A stretch of DNA of 64,000 bases from Tubulanus polymorphus (GCF_964204645.1 NC_134026.1:23082650-23146649); one strand, 5' to 3'. Positions 40,701 through 55,700 are shown, counted from the stretch's first letter. The notes: a model not told the origin generated them from the letters alone. Numbers and translations: made by a program.

Positions 40701-43700
40701 CTCTGCTTGAGGTGTTATCTGGAGAAACATTGGTAAGCAACCTCCAGGGCCGTCGGAACAGGGGCGGCCAAAGCCGCCCCACTTTTTTGCTTAACAAAAT
40801 TTTTTTCAAAAGCACGCTGTACCCCGTAGCAGCTCGTCGTTCTCTGTACTAGGTGGTTGGCTCATGACTCATGCTTCTGTGAATGAGACCGTGAAATGGC
40901 CCCAAAACGCATCTCTGGCGATTGAATTTTCAAAATTTTTCTAGGGGAGGGCCCCAGACCACCCTTCAGAAATAAGCCTCGCCACTGAAAAATTCCTTCT
41001 GATGGCTCTGACCTCAACAGCATAACTAAAAGAGTGTACTAATAAGAAATAAACGTAATTTTAGGTGAAATTTCTACTGATTCTTCTATTCATCGAAGTA
41101 GAATTATTATCTATATTCAATGAGTTCATAAATTGCCTGGTTTTAATGAATTACGATTTATGTTTTTCAGCCGAGAGAACGAGGGCATATGCGTTTCCAC
41201 AGGTTACAGAATGTTCAAATAGTACTGGATTTTCTACGCTATCGAGGGGTTTGTATATGAAATTACCTTCAACTTTCTGTTTAAGATTTCAATCTTCATC
41301 TTCAACTTTCTGTTCAAGATATTATTGATTATACGCTCAAATTCGAAATGGAGGACCGGCACACAAGCTATCCCGTCAGATAGTGCCACTGAGATATCAG
41401 ACGCACTCGATGAAAATTAGTTCATTTTCAAGTAACTTTGATCTCAATTTTCTTCCAATCCAAAAATTGGGCAAATCACGCATCAGAATAAACTCTAATT
41501 AGTCTTTTCATATGTCATGCATAGAATTTGAGAAATTATTGTTAGATTTTAATTGAGTTAGAGAAGAAATCCAGCATCGATGTCATATTGTACATTGGCG
41601 GATTATGGTGGAATTCTGCTTACCACAGAAGCATTGCCGGTCCCCCGTTAGGCTCAGTGGATTTTGATGTGGCGCTCACGCCATCAGACAGTGGTGCCCT
41701 CTTCAGTTACTATAGATGACTAGATATTGATTTAGATATGAATTTTACAAGATAAGTGTATTATACAGAGGGGTGTGTGTTACTGTTGGCAAGAAGTTGA
41801 AATCTGAAAAAAGACATGACTTTTGTTTACGCAGTATGAAGACAATTTAGGTTATACTGTCATTGGCAAAACCAGTAATTGTTCCGCATATAGCTATTTC
41901 TCTCTGACAGGGCTATAATGTCAATTTCAAATGCTATATATATACCCAGATAATCTTTTGTTTTGTTCATAGTATGTGCTATGTTTTGTAGTCAATAGCT
42001 CATAAATGATATCTCCGTCATTCGGGAATTTTAATCAGGATTTAAGATTTTCTTTCATTACATGTATAGGCCTATAGGTAAGGGCATAAAATATATTATT
42101 GCATCAAAGATTTCATGACATGTCACCATTAATAGAATGTGCATGTTCCGTTTTCATCTATGTATCGATGAATTGACTATGATTTATGTATTGATCCGAG
42201 AAGACTAGTTAAGTCTTCATGAATTTTTGTACAAACCCTGATATGAAATGAGTTTCATAAACATCTTAAGACAAGTTCTTTACTTAGTTTATGGCTTCAT
42301 ATTTTTCAGATCAAGATTGTGAACATTCGCGCTGATGAAATTGTTGATGGCAATCCAAAACTTACTCTTGGCTTGATATGGACTATCATCTTACATTTCC
42401 AGGTAAAATATACACTTTTTCCTTTAAGCAATCTCTTTGTATGTTAGATTATACATTTCATTCAAACTATGTTTATTATTCGAAAATACCAAGGATTGCA
42501 GATCTTTTTATGAGGAACTTATGGGAACTATCTGTTGTTGATAATTGATGTGTTCTGCTAGTGCCCAGTAGGAAATCTTCAATAATTCACGTGTTTTTCT
42601 ACCTATGTGCCTTCATATGTGACTTTCTTGTAATCAAACAATGATATACATCATAGTCATCGATTGTATCGTGTGAATTAATTATGCTCATTACCACTCT
42701 CATTTATAGCAGTCATATCTATATACATAACAATCACTTGGATACATGCTTGATTCTTGTTTAACAGTCTATAAGTTTTATCAGGAGTAGTAGTGTCTTA
42801 TGTTTATTGCATACAAAATTGTTTGTTTTTTGCTGCGGTTTATGAATCTGCGGTGGATACTGCTAAGCGTTGAAGGAGTCTACAGCCAATATTTGATTTG
42901 TTAAAAGCCTCGATTCTGCTACAGTGCAGTTATCAAACTCATTTTTACTGACTTCAAGATCTAAGCATATTATGGTTTCATACACCAGTTGTGATCGTTA
43001 ATGACAGATAAGCATTTTGAATGGGTGATCGCTGACATTAATTCATGTTCATGAAACTTCGCCGAAAAGAGTAATTTTACATTTATGTATGGAAAATATT
43101 ATTGACCTGACTTAATACCAATGTCATTTTATGTGAAACTGTTCTGGAGGAAAAGTACTTCAATTTTACCGACATACCTACTTATTTGTGCTTGAAATGA
43201 TATCAATGCTGTCGTATTTGAATAATTCATGGTAGTATTTGTAGAAATGCCGATTCTGCGGTACTTTTTATGTTCCAGTCAAATTGCTCGATGTAGGCCT
43301 ATTTGGACCCTCCTGGATTTTCTGTGATATATTGTCCTCGTTTGTAGGAAGTTTTTACTTCGCCTGGACTAGTGTATTGGTACTTTTTTGCTCTCGAATA
43401 ATTGCGAAATTATTTGCGTATAAATGACTACTTGACGATTGGCAATTTTTACATGAGCTCTGTACTGGATTTTGATGTGGGCTAATGGTCGCTTCCCCTG
43501 AGTCGTCGATTGTACGAAATATTCCACAATGCCGCGACGAGTTATTCAAAATTTGCTGCAGAGTTGTCATCGATCTCCTCGTACTTTGAGTCCAACAAGA
43601 TCGTCGACCGACGCTCTGGGTCGCGTGTCTGACAGACCCAACAAACAAGTACGATTTCATCCAGCTACATCGGCGGTGGCTCTATCTTCTTCCCATGAAG

Positions 43701-46700
43701 ATGAAGAAGAGGCTGAAATACGACAAGGGCTCTGTTGCAATCGATGCGTAAAAACAAAAACTAAGACTACAAGCTCATCCCAATATGAGGTAAGAATGGT
43801 GATACGATGATTCTGAGATTGAAATTTTTGAAATGATCGCCTCAACGAGAGGCATATAGAGATACATCAAGTAGTATTTACAATTATATATCACAACATC
43901 AAACAAAGAATTAAAATAATATTTGACTAAAACAACAACTATACACTGATTATATGTTATGTACAAAGAAAATACCATAGATTGTTATGTACAGTTACCT
44001 CTGAAATTACAGAAAAATCTATGTATTTATACAAGAGCCCGGAATGATAAATAAATGCGTTTCGAATCATTGGGGTTGTTAAGCCGAATTATAGTTTTAC
44101 AAAATATTCCTAATTTCCTAGGGTAGTTGTACGAACTGAATAGGGTTCCATGTATGTTCCAAACTAGTTTTCTAATGAGTCAAGCTTGTGTCGCCATCTG
44201 TGATAATCTGTTAACGTTATTATACATGTAGTATATAATACATTGTTATACATACAAACTAGGTCAAATAGAAATGTGTTCTTTATAGGCAAATTTAGAC
44301 ATCCTTGCAATTTTTGCTGGAATCTGTATTTGAATTTGTCATATTTTGCAAATAATATACTTATATATAAGTGTTATTTCAATTCAGTGGGAATTTATGA
44401 TGCTGGTATGGTTCTGGATATGAAAACAGCGCAATTAACATCTTCAGCATACAAAATCAATCTTGACAGATTCATATCGCTACCTGAAATTATGAATATG
44501 ATTAATAAACCAAAATCTGCCGCGATGATCTGTTGATTCAGTGTGTTTTATGGGCTGCATTGTCTTTATATGAAGCAGCACCTGGTGTGGGCCCTAGAAC
44601 AGCCTGCCTTTGTGTGATCTAGCAAGATCGATAAAATTACACAATTGATTCGGCGTGTCTCCTTATGTGAAAAACTCATCGTTTTTGAAAACTACAACAT
44701 TTTCAGTGTTATTCACGTTGCTTGGAAAGGGACAACACATTCCGATATCAGTTTACTCTGCCTAGTTTGAAATCTATATCTCTGGACACTTCAGTTTAGT
44801 TTTTGGCATCGAATTTTCCGATGATCGTGCAACAGATGCCGCGAAGCATGTATTTTGTTGTGACGAAACTTGAATGGAGATATACATTTGTAAAGCTCGC
44901 AGTCGCGTTATCTTCGGGAATAAATGAGTCAGAGGACAAGGAGCTAGCTTTTGAAGGAACCTCGAATGTGTTACTGTGTAAACAATTGATCAGATAAGAA
45001 AGTGTTAATTGATGACCAGAATGGACCGGTCCTATTACTATATCTTGCAAGTGCTATGCTGTCGCATATTTGTCGAAATCACTGTTTCTAACTGAGTAGA
45101 ATCTGAATCTGGAAGTAACATGGATGTATGTATTTGCAGTTGATTGTATTGGTACATACATTTAGATAATTAGGTGTATATACGAAAACAAAAACTGTGT
45201 CACCGTGTGATAGCCGATGATTTGGTATAAAAAAGAAAAGCATAGTAGTTACACAGACAAGGAAATGAGTGGAAGTTTGCATGAGCTACTGAATCATATA
45301 TAGAAATATTGATGTGGATACATTGATACATGATTTGAGTTCAAATTCGCTGTTTTTTCATCTCTTGTGAGAAGTGAAAGGATTTTTTCGACTGGATACA
45401 TCTTTATTGCGGCAGTTTTAGGAAAAAACATCTATTAGAAATAGTTACGTGGCTGACTTTGAGCAGGTTGTTCCAGTAGTAAGAAGTACCGCGTAAGCCT
45501 ATAGATAACATACGTATGTATTGCCTATTACCAGGGATAGCAGTGTCAGAGTCTTATTCCTACATTAGTTTAAAGTTGAATGTTATTTGTTTGAAGAATG
45601 TCTCATATTTATATTAACTGATTATGTATCTTGCCAATTGATTGCAAAATTATTATCTGGCTGACGCTGTTGAATAAAACCATATTTTGATACAGGTGAA
45701 CTAATTCAGTATGAATCATCAAAATTATCCGCTCTCCTAAAAGCCTGATTAAATAGATGAATTCGTTGACTGAAAATCGTAGTATGTATTCAATATAGTC
45801 TGGCTTACATTTGGCCCATCCATATTACCTGCTACGTGTTGTACTTTATTGATACTCTTAAACATTAGATAATGATTTTATTTGATAAAAAATAATGGCG
45901 ATCTGAAAGAATAACGCATGTGCGTAACATATACCTAGTGACAATAATAATATATTGGGGTGTTTTTGATTTAGAATGACTAAGTATTATTATTGGTAAT
46001 AATCATATTCAAGTTGAACAGCTGGTGTACAGCACTGGCCTGGCGCATGCATGGTGTAGGCAACAGCGTAGCTTATATATAGGCTTATCGTTGATTTTAT
46101 GTTATAGATACGGTGCGTGCCGTCCTCGGCTCTATATAAGCCGAGCTTTCGTCGATCAATTTTTTCATTTTTTGATCGGGTACAACTGCGCGACAATCGG
46201 AGGCAAACATTCGACGATGAAAAAGCTGTGCTGCGGGTGTGCCTGTGGCAAGCGACCGCCGCAAGATTCAAAATTAGAACCGTTCCGACCGTGGAAGAAA
46301 CGCAAATGGAAACGCAAAGACAAGGGTGACAAAAAGAAAAAGAAAAAAGGTGATAAAGAAACAGACGATAGTGAGAATGAAGAAGAAGGATTACTGAATG
46401 GATCTGGAACATTCTTGGTAAATGATGCTCACGTACATATTGAAGAAGAGGAATGTGAGCCGGATATTTGTGGAGTTACATTCTCAGCTCCAGCTTCTAG
46501 TGTAGAACTTTGTAAGGGACAAGATGATCTTGATTCGCCTACAGCAGGACAGGATGAACTGCCGGCTGTACTTTCGCAGACTAGTGTAGATGACGATTTC
46601 CAAACGGCTTGTAGCTTTAAAAGTGAAACTTATTTTTCGTGTAGTTCAGATACTAGTGATAAATATACTAACAAAGATGATCACCCTTATTCTGAGGTGA

Positions 46701-49700
46701 GTTTTCTAAAGAGTCTTAATTTTATCTTTCATAATCATTGTGATCGAACATCTGACTGAATGCTACCATCACGGGGAGTCCTGGTATAAAGTCTATTGAA
46801 TTCATAAAATGATATGTACCATCGAATGATCCAACAGATTTTCCAACTTGGAATTTTCTATTGCTTCTTTATAGCAAAATACTGCTGTTACCCGTAATTA
46901 TTACCACTCGCATTTAATAAAACTTTGTCAATATTGTCGCGTGGATCTTTGTGGCCAGGCCTGATTAGTATTCATCTTTTCAGAGTTATAATTTTGCTTG
47001 AAAAAATTCGACATGGAAGGGTTAAACCTTATCAACGTCGCTTTATTTTTACCGTATTGCTGTGGTTTGTACAGCAACAATTTTCCCAATCAAGTCAAAC
47101 AGTAATCAGAGAGACAAAATAGTCAAATATATCGTATCTATGACCAGACTCATGTTAGGAAAGTTTAATGTATTGCTTATAATGACAATACATGTACATA
47201 TGTGTATTGGGTGCTACCGTGACAGATGGAAATTAAATTTAGATTTTTTTCATTCCATGTGATATATACACATTGTGCGGCCATTCCATTTGATTAATGT
47301 AGCGCTCATCTGAAAAATATCAATACTCATACATGGTGTCCGCACTTGCTGTGGTGTTCACACCCTGGAAATGAGAAATATGTGGGCTACACATAATTCT
47401 TTAATTTAATTAGTTATAGATGGATTGAAATAAAATCAATATTGAAATATAATATTAACAGTGTGAAGTCAGGGATTTCATACACCATATGATTTGGACC
47501 TCAAATTCGAATGGATTTCAAATTTAATAGCATTATTTCAACTTCACGTTTCTTCAATTCTTACCATTAGTCAGGTTTGGTCAAAATTACTTCCGCCTCT
47601 TAAATGGCTTGGTTTAAGAAACATATTCTCAAATATGGCTTTATCGAGAATACTTTAACTGAATCTCGTGCTGAATCTTGTCATTTCAGATCTCCGATGT
47701 GGTCGTACCTGGACAGGCGGACGATTTGTCGGCAAGAGATGCTCTGTTGCTATGGAGTAGACGTACAGTCGAAGGCTATCCTGATCTCAAAATACGAGAT
47801 TTCACTGATAGCTGGAGGGACGGACGTGCATTCCTCTCCATTATCCATAGACACAGGTAAGATCCTATGAAGGAAATCCTATGAAGCAAATTTCACTCTG
47901 ATTTGCACAGATTAGTGACAATTGATTTAGTCCGAGAAGAAAATTGTGAAAAAAGTGTTATTTTCCCATGATGAGTAGTATTATAAAATCAATCTGATTC
48001 TGTCAAATATGAGTCAGAACAGGAAGATCGAGGTGCCCTCTCTCTTTTATTACCAGTACCTTGGCTAAAACTGTAGAGGCACCTACGTCCAACTCTTCAA
48101 GCAACAGTTGGGCGCGAGGATAAAACAAAACGTCTCAATTTTGAACAATACCTTATAAACTGTGTGTTATCCATTCCATTTAAGATGCATATTTTCAAAA
48201 CCCCTGCAATGCTGTAATGATGATTTCATTGTCTGCGTAGCTAGAAATGGATCATAAAAACAGTAAATCAATTCATCATTCATAATCCAAACAGATTCAT
48301 CATTATTCCAGAGACAAACATAGGATAATTGATGTATTTGCATGTTCTCTCTATATCGCTCCATCCCTTGTGCTTACTTTAGAAGGTAGGCCCTTATTTG
48401 ATGATGCGTCTGCTATTGTATTCATCTATTTATTGAGAATTTTGCTAATAAGAGGCAGCATGCCAAAACAAAACGTTTTTCATACGTATCTATTTGTTGC
48501 CATCGCTTGTCTTTATGTTGATTTCACTCTAGAGACTCTATGTGTTGAGAATGCAGTTATCTAATAAAAAGATGCATCATCTTTGAGGGCTTTAACATTT
48601 ATATGCTCGAAAAGTTAGATCCTCGGTAAGACTTGCTGTTAACCTTATCTTTTCAATTTGCTGCTTCCAAAAGAGTTTAAGACTTGTATTTGATATTCAC
48701 ACTTGCATTTATTATTTGAGAATCTGAAAGAAAAGGTTACACTGCCTATGGACCACAACATCTATATTCTTTTGAAATTCGTACATGTACATGTATATGA
48801 TATTTTACAGTGATCTATCTAATGTTGAAGAAGTCAACCGAATAGTATATAAAGGCTGATTCATCAGGAACAAAATGTTCTATTGTTGAATGAGCTGTAG
48901 TCCTGGGAACAGGTGGACACATACGTATAACTGTTTCTATAGATCTTATGTCTGTATGCGTAGTGTTTCTCTGAAAACAGAAATATATATGTTGTTATGA
49001 AATATTGTTAGGTTTTTATCATTTTGATCCATCTGTTGGCTCATTATTAACACTTTCTTGCTTGAAAACCAAGAGTTTCGTGGATTGTTTAAAACCAGAA
49101 TATTTCTGATAGAACTTGGGGTTAACAAGTACGCAATGACTGGCAGGGGATATCCTACAGCTGTAGGATAAAACTAAATCGATTTATTCCAGACTAATTA
49201 AACTGCAATTGAAAATTTCTGATTAATCATTGAGTCAACCACATCCAATTCAGCAGCAGTTTCTTGTCTGGAGTGTTATGATTCACCATAAAACAAAATG
49301 CATATGATATCAAACAAAATTGAAATGGTAAACACCCATTCAAGTACCAATCTCTAGAGGGTTGCCTCTTTTGATGGAAATAAAGGCTGTAAATGAAATG
49401 AAGACATTTTTATCTAAATATTTGCTGATCAGTGACAATGAAATGATCTATTAGCCCTGTTTACCCATTGGATATCTCAGTACACTTTATATTTAGACGG
49501 GTGTTTAAGTAGGGTTGGGCAAACAGGCTTCTACTATTGGTTAACATAAATCTCCCAACAATGTCCAGCTTGAGATTAGTTAGATACATTGCAAGTTGTT
49601 CATAAGAAAGATAGCTGAAATGTCTAAAAAATTTATGATTGTTGAATTAGTCATAGTGTTCATGTCAGAACTGCAAAAATGCATTTATGATTGTGATGTC

Positions 49701-52700
49701 CAGGGTTGTTTGAAACTGTTTAAAGCAGATTGAGCAGATTTAGGCACATTTTAGCTTGTTTTTATACAGTAATGCAGAACAAGTTTGATAGATTTTTACA
49801 GCATTTCATACCGTTCTTCATTTTAGACCGGATCTTGTTGATTTTCGAACCGTTCGCCATCAAACAACAAAAGAGAATTTAGACATGGCATTCGATATTG
49901 CTGAAAAAGAACTTGGTGTCACAAGGTTACTAGAAGCTGAAGGTATGTTGAACATTATATTTGAATGAGGTCATTACTTCATTTTCCAGGGGAAATTTAC
50001 TTCATCAGTGTGTGTATAATGACCTTGATTGTTTTGTAGATGTAGATGTAGCAAGTCCCGATGAGAAGTCACTATTGACATATGTGTCTTCTCTGTACGA
50101 TGTCTTCCCAGCCGTTCCCACATTAGAACAGTCCATTCAAGATAACGTAAGTTTATCGTTACCGGTTTTAGGGATGAAAACCGCGTATCAGTACTAGATT
50201 GAATTATGCTATCGAAAAAACTGCTCGATATTGATTGTTGTAAATATATGGAGGATCCGGTGCGCACAATGCCACATGTTCATATTGATTCTATAGTTTA
50301 TATAATGGTACCTGGACAGTCTATCGTTAGTCCATAAATACCATATGTCTGTTATTAGAATATATGCTGCTGGTTTGAAAGCTTCCACTTTTCTAAATCA
50401 TTAGATGCTTTACTTTCAGGAGCAGCAGTTGAAATGGGAAGAATACAATGACGTGGCATCTTCATTCCTAAATTGGGTTAGACATTCCACTGATTTTATG
50501 TTAGACAGAAACTTTCCAAACACATTACCTGAATTAAGGGTAAGGATGTATTTCATTGGATTGAATATATTTCCATAAACCCCAGGGCCCAGTTGCACAG
50601 ACAAGGGTTAAATCTAAGACCAGTCCAATAAGCCCATATCATGTATCAATGGCATCACTGTAAAACTAAATTGTTTAGAGGTTTTTGTCATTGATGCGGT
50701 CAAGTCATAAATTGAAATTGTTAGCGACAGGTTTTATAGCAACAGCTGATTCTAAATGACGAATTTGATATGAATCGCATATATAGATAAGTACACGGGT
50801 CACATTTATATTAGGAGGGCTGTTAGTAAGGATTCAATTTCATTTGTTTTTAATGTATTTTACATGCGGATTAATATCATCGTGAATCTGCTCAGGAGAA
50901 ATATTCTTGGATTGGATGTGAAATGAGTCGCTATTAAGTTTCAGTGAAGGACAGTTTTTTGGAAAACACTGAAGTGACAATAGTCAGGATTAAAGTGGTT
51001 CACATGCATTACTAGTATTTTTCTGTTAATGAACATACTGTGTGAAACATATGAAAACTCGTTGGTCGAAGTTTATGGTCATATCAGATATAATATACTG
51101 ATATATGGTTAGATAATCATAGAATTATGAAAAAAGCTTGATACATATGACTTTTGGTCCCATTAAATATCAGATCTTTTTATTCCAACAATTCATGCTA
51201 TGTGGAATTTTGAAGTGTGCTGAAGTGCTGAATTCGTGTGTGCTTTATATTGGGTTCACGGAATCGTGGTTTGATGGTGTAAAGAGTAGTGTATGTAATT
51301 GGATTATAAAACTGAATTTATGAGTCAATAATGCATCAAACGATTCTGGGACTAGTTGACATAGTTGTATATTACTTCATAATCATTTGTGGTTTGTTTT
51401 GGGTAAGTTGATGTCATTCAGTCTACATTTTCACAGAATTGGCTTTGGATATTGATTGAGGAAGATCAAATTTCTCAATATTGAATTGAATAAAACTCTA
51501 TATTGACTTTATTCCAAAGCATGCTTAGTGGGAATTGTTTCTCGGCTGTTTTTAAGTGAAATTCCTAAATTGAAATTAATGTTTAATCACGTTATAACCA
51601 ATTGAAGTTAGTTGTGCAGTTAGTGACCATCAGATTATGCATTTGATAAGAAAGTTAAGCACAATATTTATAGGATATTTTAGATTAGTATAAAGGCTTG
51701 ATCTTTCAAACTACATATTTATGTGCAACCCTGGTGTTGACTTATTATCATACCTGGGGTACTCTCAATGTATATGTTCTATATCTTATCTAGTGTAGAA
51801 CATACAAAAGTGACAATATAAAAAATGTTCAGAATTCATTCGAGAAATGCTAGATTGATTCAGTCGTGATCACTTGGGATAAACTTCTGGTATAAAAATT
51901 CCATCATTGATTATGGGCAACAGCTGTCTAGACGTGGATTAGACTTGCATATTCCTAGAATGGTTATATTTCACTAGATGCATATATTTGTGTAAGAATC
52001 GACATCAATTGGAATATGGGGAAGGATGTATCCCCATCATAGATGTAATTGTACTTGGATATATCCGAGCACTCCTACATATGAAACACGATTTATGTAT
52101 GGTCTAGCTATCATACGTGAATACTAATCAGTATTATTGACTCGGCAATGGTTCAGGCAGACGATGGAGGATGACAAATGGTGGACAAACTATTTGGTAT
52201 ACACTTTTTACTAGATAGATATTAGGCCCTTTAGATTTTTTTCCATTTTCTAAGCATTGAACATCTACATACATTTAATTTATACATCACATTTGCCAGT
52301 TCAGGTATTGATTGTAATCGATTACCAGCAGCTTCTTGTCTAGACGAAGGGATATTGATACAATTTGATTTTCAGAGTCGATTGAAATGAAATCATTTTC
52401 AGAAGTTTAAAATATATGTAAATTGATGATTTATTTTCAGGCACTTTTGAAAGAATTCAATCGTTTTCGATCTGATGATGTTCCACGCAGACTGCAGGAT
52501 AAAAGCCATTTAGAAGAACTGTTCCATGAACTACAGGTAAAACTCGCGTGATTGATCAGTTATTAGTTTGTTTTATCATCGGAAGCAGATGTAGTTGATA
52601 GATTATCATTATTAGAGTACTGATTAATCATTAAACCGCTACCTGTACACGTCATGAAATAGATTTATTATTGAAAAGCACATTTCAGTGAATGGTAACT

Positions 52701-55700
52701 TGTCATTGGTAGTGCTTTTGAGATACTCATATAAACTTGATAAATGTATCATGTTTTATGTTACCTGCAAATGAAGCTGGTGTAATTTGTTGTATGATTA
52801 GAATGATTCTTTCACCTACAGGGCCTTTCTAACAATGGGAAATTTCCAATTGATGACAAGTTACACTTAGACAATATATTGCGATTATGGCAGAGGTTTA
52901 CATTAGCACAGCAAGAGAAAGAAATGGCTCTACAGGCAGAAATAGCAAAGTAGGCAAAATTTGGTTTTTTTTTCAATATGGTTGAATTCAATAGCCCATC
53001 ATTCTAAATGAGTTTTGATGATTTATAGGCTAGAAAGACTACAACGTTTAGCAGAGAAATTATTACGTGATGCAAATGGCTCGGAAGATCGTCTGAATGA
53101 GATCGAGCGTAAATTACGAGATTTAGAGTCGAACGTTGAACACCTCCATCCTGTAGATGCCAAAAGAGCCTGTGATCCTATTGACTATGCCCTCCGATCT
53201 GAGGAAATGACCTTACGAAACCTCTTCAGCGATGCTCAAATTCTTCGAGAAGGACGTTTCCATAATGGTGAACAGATGTATCAAAGGTACATTTAAATCC
53301 ACCACAAACAATCTGCCATTACAATTACTTCCCCTTTCATTCTTAGTGACTTATATTAGTGAATTATGGTATTATATATTTATATATAAGGTACAAACAT
53401 ATAAAAAAGTCTTATCCCAAATTGCTTCTTTCTGTTTATAAGAGTTAATCAGCTACATCAAACATGGATGACGCTGAAGGCACGTTTGCACAATGACCTG
53501 TACAATCGGCTTACTACCCGCTCATTCGTCCAAGAGGGTACCACTGTCACAAGGAGGCGTGAGGTCGTCACGGAGGTTCGCCTCGTTGAAACTAATCCTG
53601 CATTTAAGAACATTCAAGAATGCATTGATTGGGTTCAAGGAAAACAGGTAATTAAAGATGAAAATCGTAGGAAACTAAATTCATTACAATTACCTACAAA
53701 TTTTTTTCTTCACTCTGTTCGTCTGAAATCATTTCAGGTTTCCCTAGACAACTTTGAATTTGGTAACGATCTCCAATCAGTCCAGACAAACATCGAAGCT
53801 CATACGCGACTTCACAGAGAAATTGTTGACTTCCAGCGAAAAATTGACAGATGTATGGCTGACAAGGTAAGAAATTATCATACCAGTTATCTGCATGTAA
53901 AAGAGAAACAGCATTGAATTAATGCAGTATGTTTTTGTGTTGCAGAGAACACTATCGCAAGAGGAACAAAAGATATATATGCAAATGCTGAATAAATTAG
54001 AAACGTCTTATGCCCACCTGATGGTAAGGAAATACTTGATTATACTTTTCAAATAATCATAGGGATGTTGTGTTCATGTTCTGCTTCTTATCATGCAGGC
54101 TACCTCATCTCGAGTCCTTAAATCACTGGAATCATTGTTGGAGTTTATTCAAGCGGCAACGAAAGAATTGATGTGGCTCAATGATAAAGAAGAATCAGAG
54201 ATTTCGAGAGATTGGACGTCGAAAAATCTTCAAATCAGTGAAATAGAGAAATACTATGAGGTATATTGATTTGCTGATAGGCTAATGAAGAAAATTGTTA
54301 TGCATCTAGTTAATAGTATTAGAATTTCTTCAATTCACTTGGAAATTTACTCCCTTACTTTGCTATTGGTGGAACAAGTTAGATACCTGCCTTGTGGAAT
54401 ATGGAACTAGTATGGAATTAGTATTCTTTAACCTAAGCCGAAGTTGTGATTAGGTCTGGCACATGGGTATCATTGTCACTTGAGTAATCCATGATATACA
54501 TATCTCAAAGAAATTAGTTTAAACAATTTATTCTAAAGTTTTCAACACAGTTAACTATAATATCCTAGATTATACAGAATGCCTTATTAAATGATTTTGA
54601 GTTAAATGTGCCACTTAATATGTTTGTTTTAATTGCTTCTTTAGTTTAACAAGCAACTAACACAAGAATATCAGGTTTTAATCTTAATCTTATATCTATT
54701 ATTTGTATCAATTATATATAACTATTGAAACAATCATGTGGATTATATATACCACAGGGAGTGCTGTGATTTCTCTTTTGCTTTAATTTGCTTTCTGACC
54801 TGACATTTCACATTTCTAGATCATTCATCAAAAACAGTTCTAATTTTTCAAATTGATGATTTGCTATATTACTGAGTTGGCAATCTGGTTTGGTGATAGC
54901 TGTTTTTAGAGTTTTTTGATGACTTTTGACTTATTTTTGAACTGTAAGAGGTTTCTTATCATGTTAAGGAAATGAGATTTTTTGGTAATTTGTATTTTCT
55001 ATTTCAACCATTTTAGCACGGATTCCCATGGACAAAGGTGTGGACAAGTATAAATGATATATTATGTTGTTACAATATGGAGCATGTTAAAATGTTTGAA
55101 TTTATTATCAGTTTTGCATGTAGTTTTCAAACCATTGCATGTCGTCTAGAAATTGATATACACAAATACTGAAGCCACCAGACCAAAAAATGTGATTCAC
55201 GGGGTAGTTTATTTAAACCTCTAATCCTTAATTCTTGAAGCCAGTTCTATGCATTGCTTTTGGCACTTAAATTATGTGGTTGTATCAGTTCTCATTTCTC
55301 TTTCACTGTATGTAGTCCAGAACTTGAACTTCAATGTGGTATTTGGCATTTAGTTTCCAAATCGAATTAGCATGTTGATAGACACCAATCATGAAATTGA
55401 ATGAAATCTCATTTACCGGTACTTGTATTTATGACACCCATTTGTATATAATTTTTTCTTATTGGAATTATGGATTCTTAAAGTTACTGATTTCATCTTT
55501 ATTACATTTATTTCTTACAGCTGCTACCTGTTTTAACTATTCATTTGGCCAATTGCTATACTAATTAATAAGCTATGAATCTAATGTATATTTAGCATAA
55601 TAATCATCTTATATGCACATAGTTTGACTTCATTGATTCTGTACTTCGTGGATTGATAAAATGTAAAGGGCAGATCCAGGGGTTTCTTAGTCAAAAATTC

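Noticed and set aside
46025-46216. Upstream extension of the exon 1d frame
   Set aside because: It crosses the TATA box and has no conserved or low-complexity character; the ATG at 46217 fits promoter spacing better.
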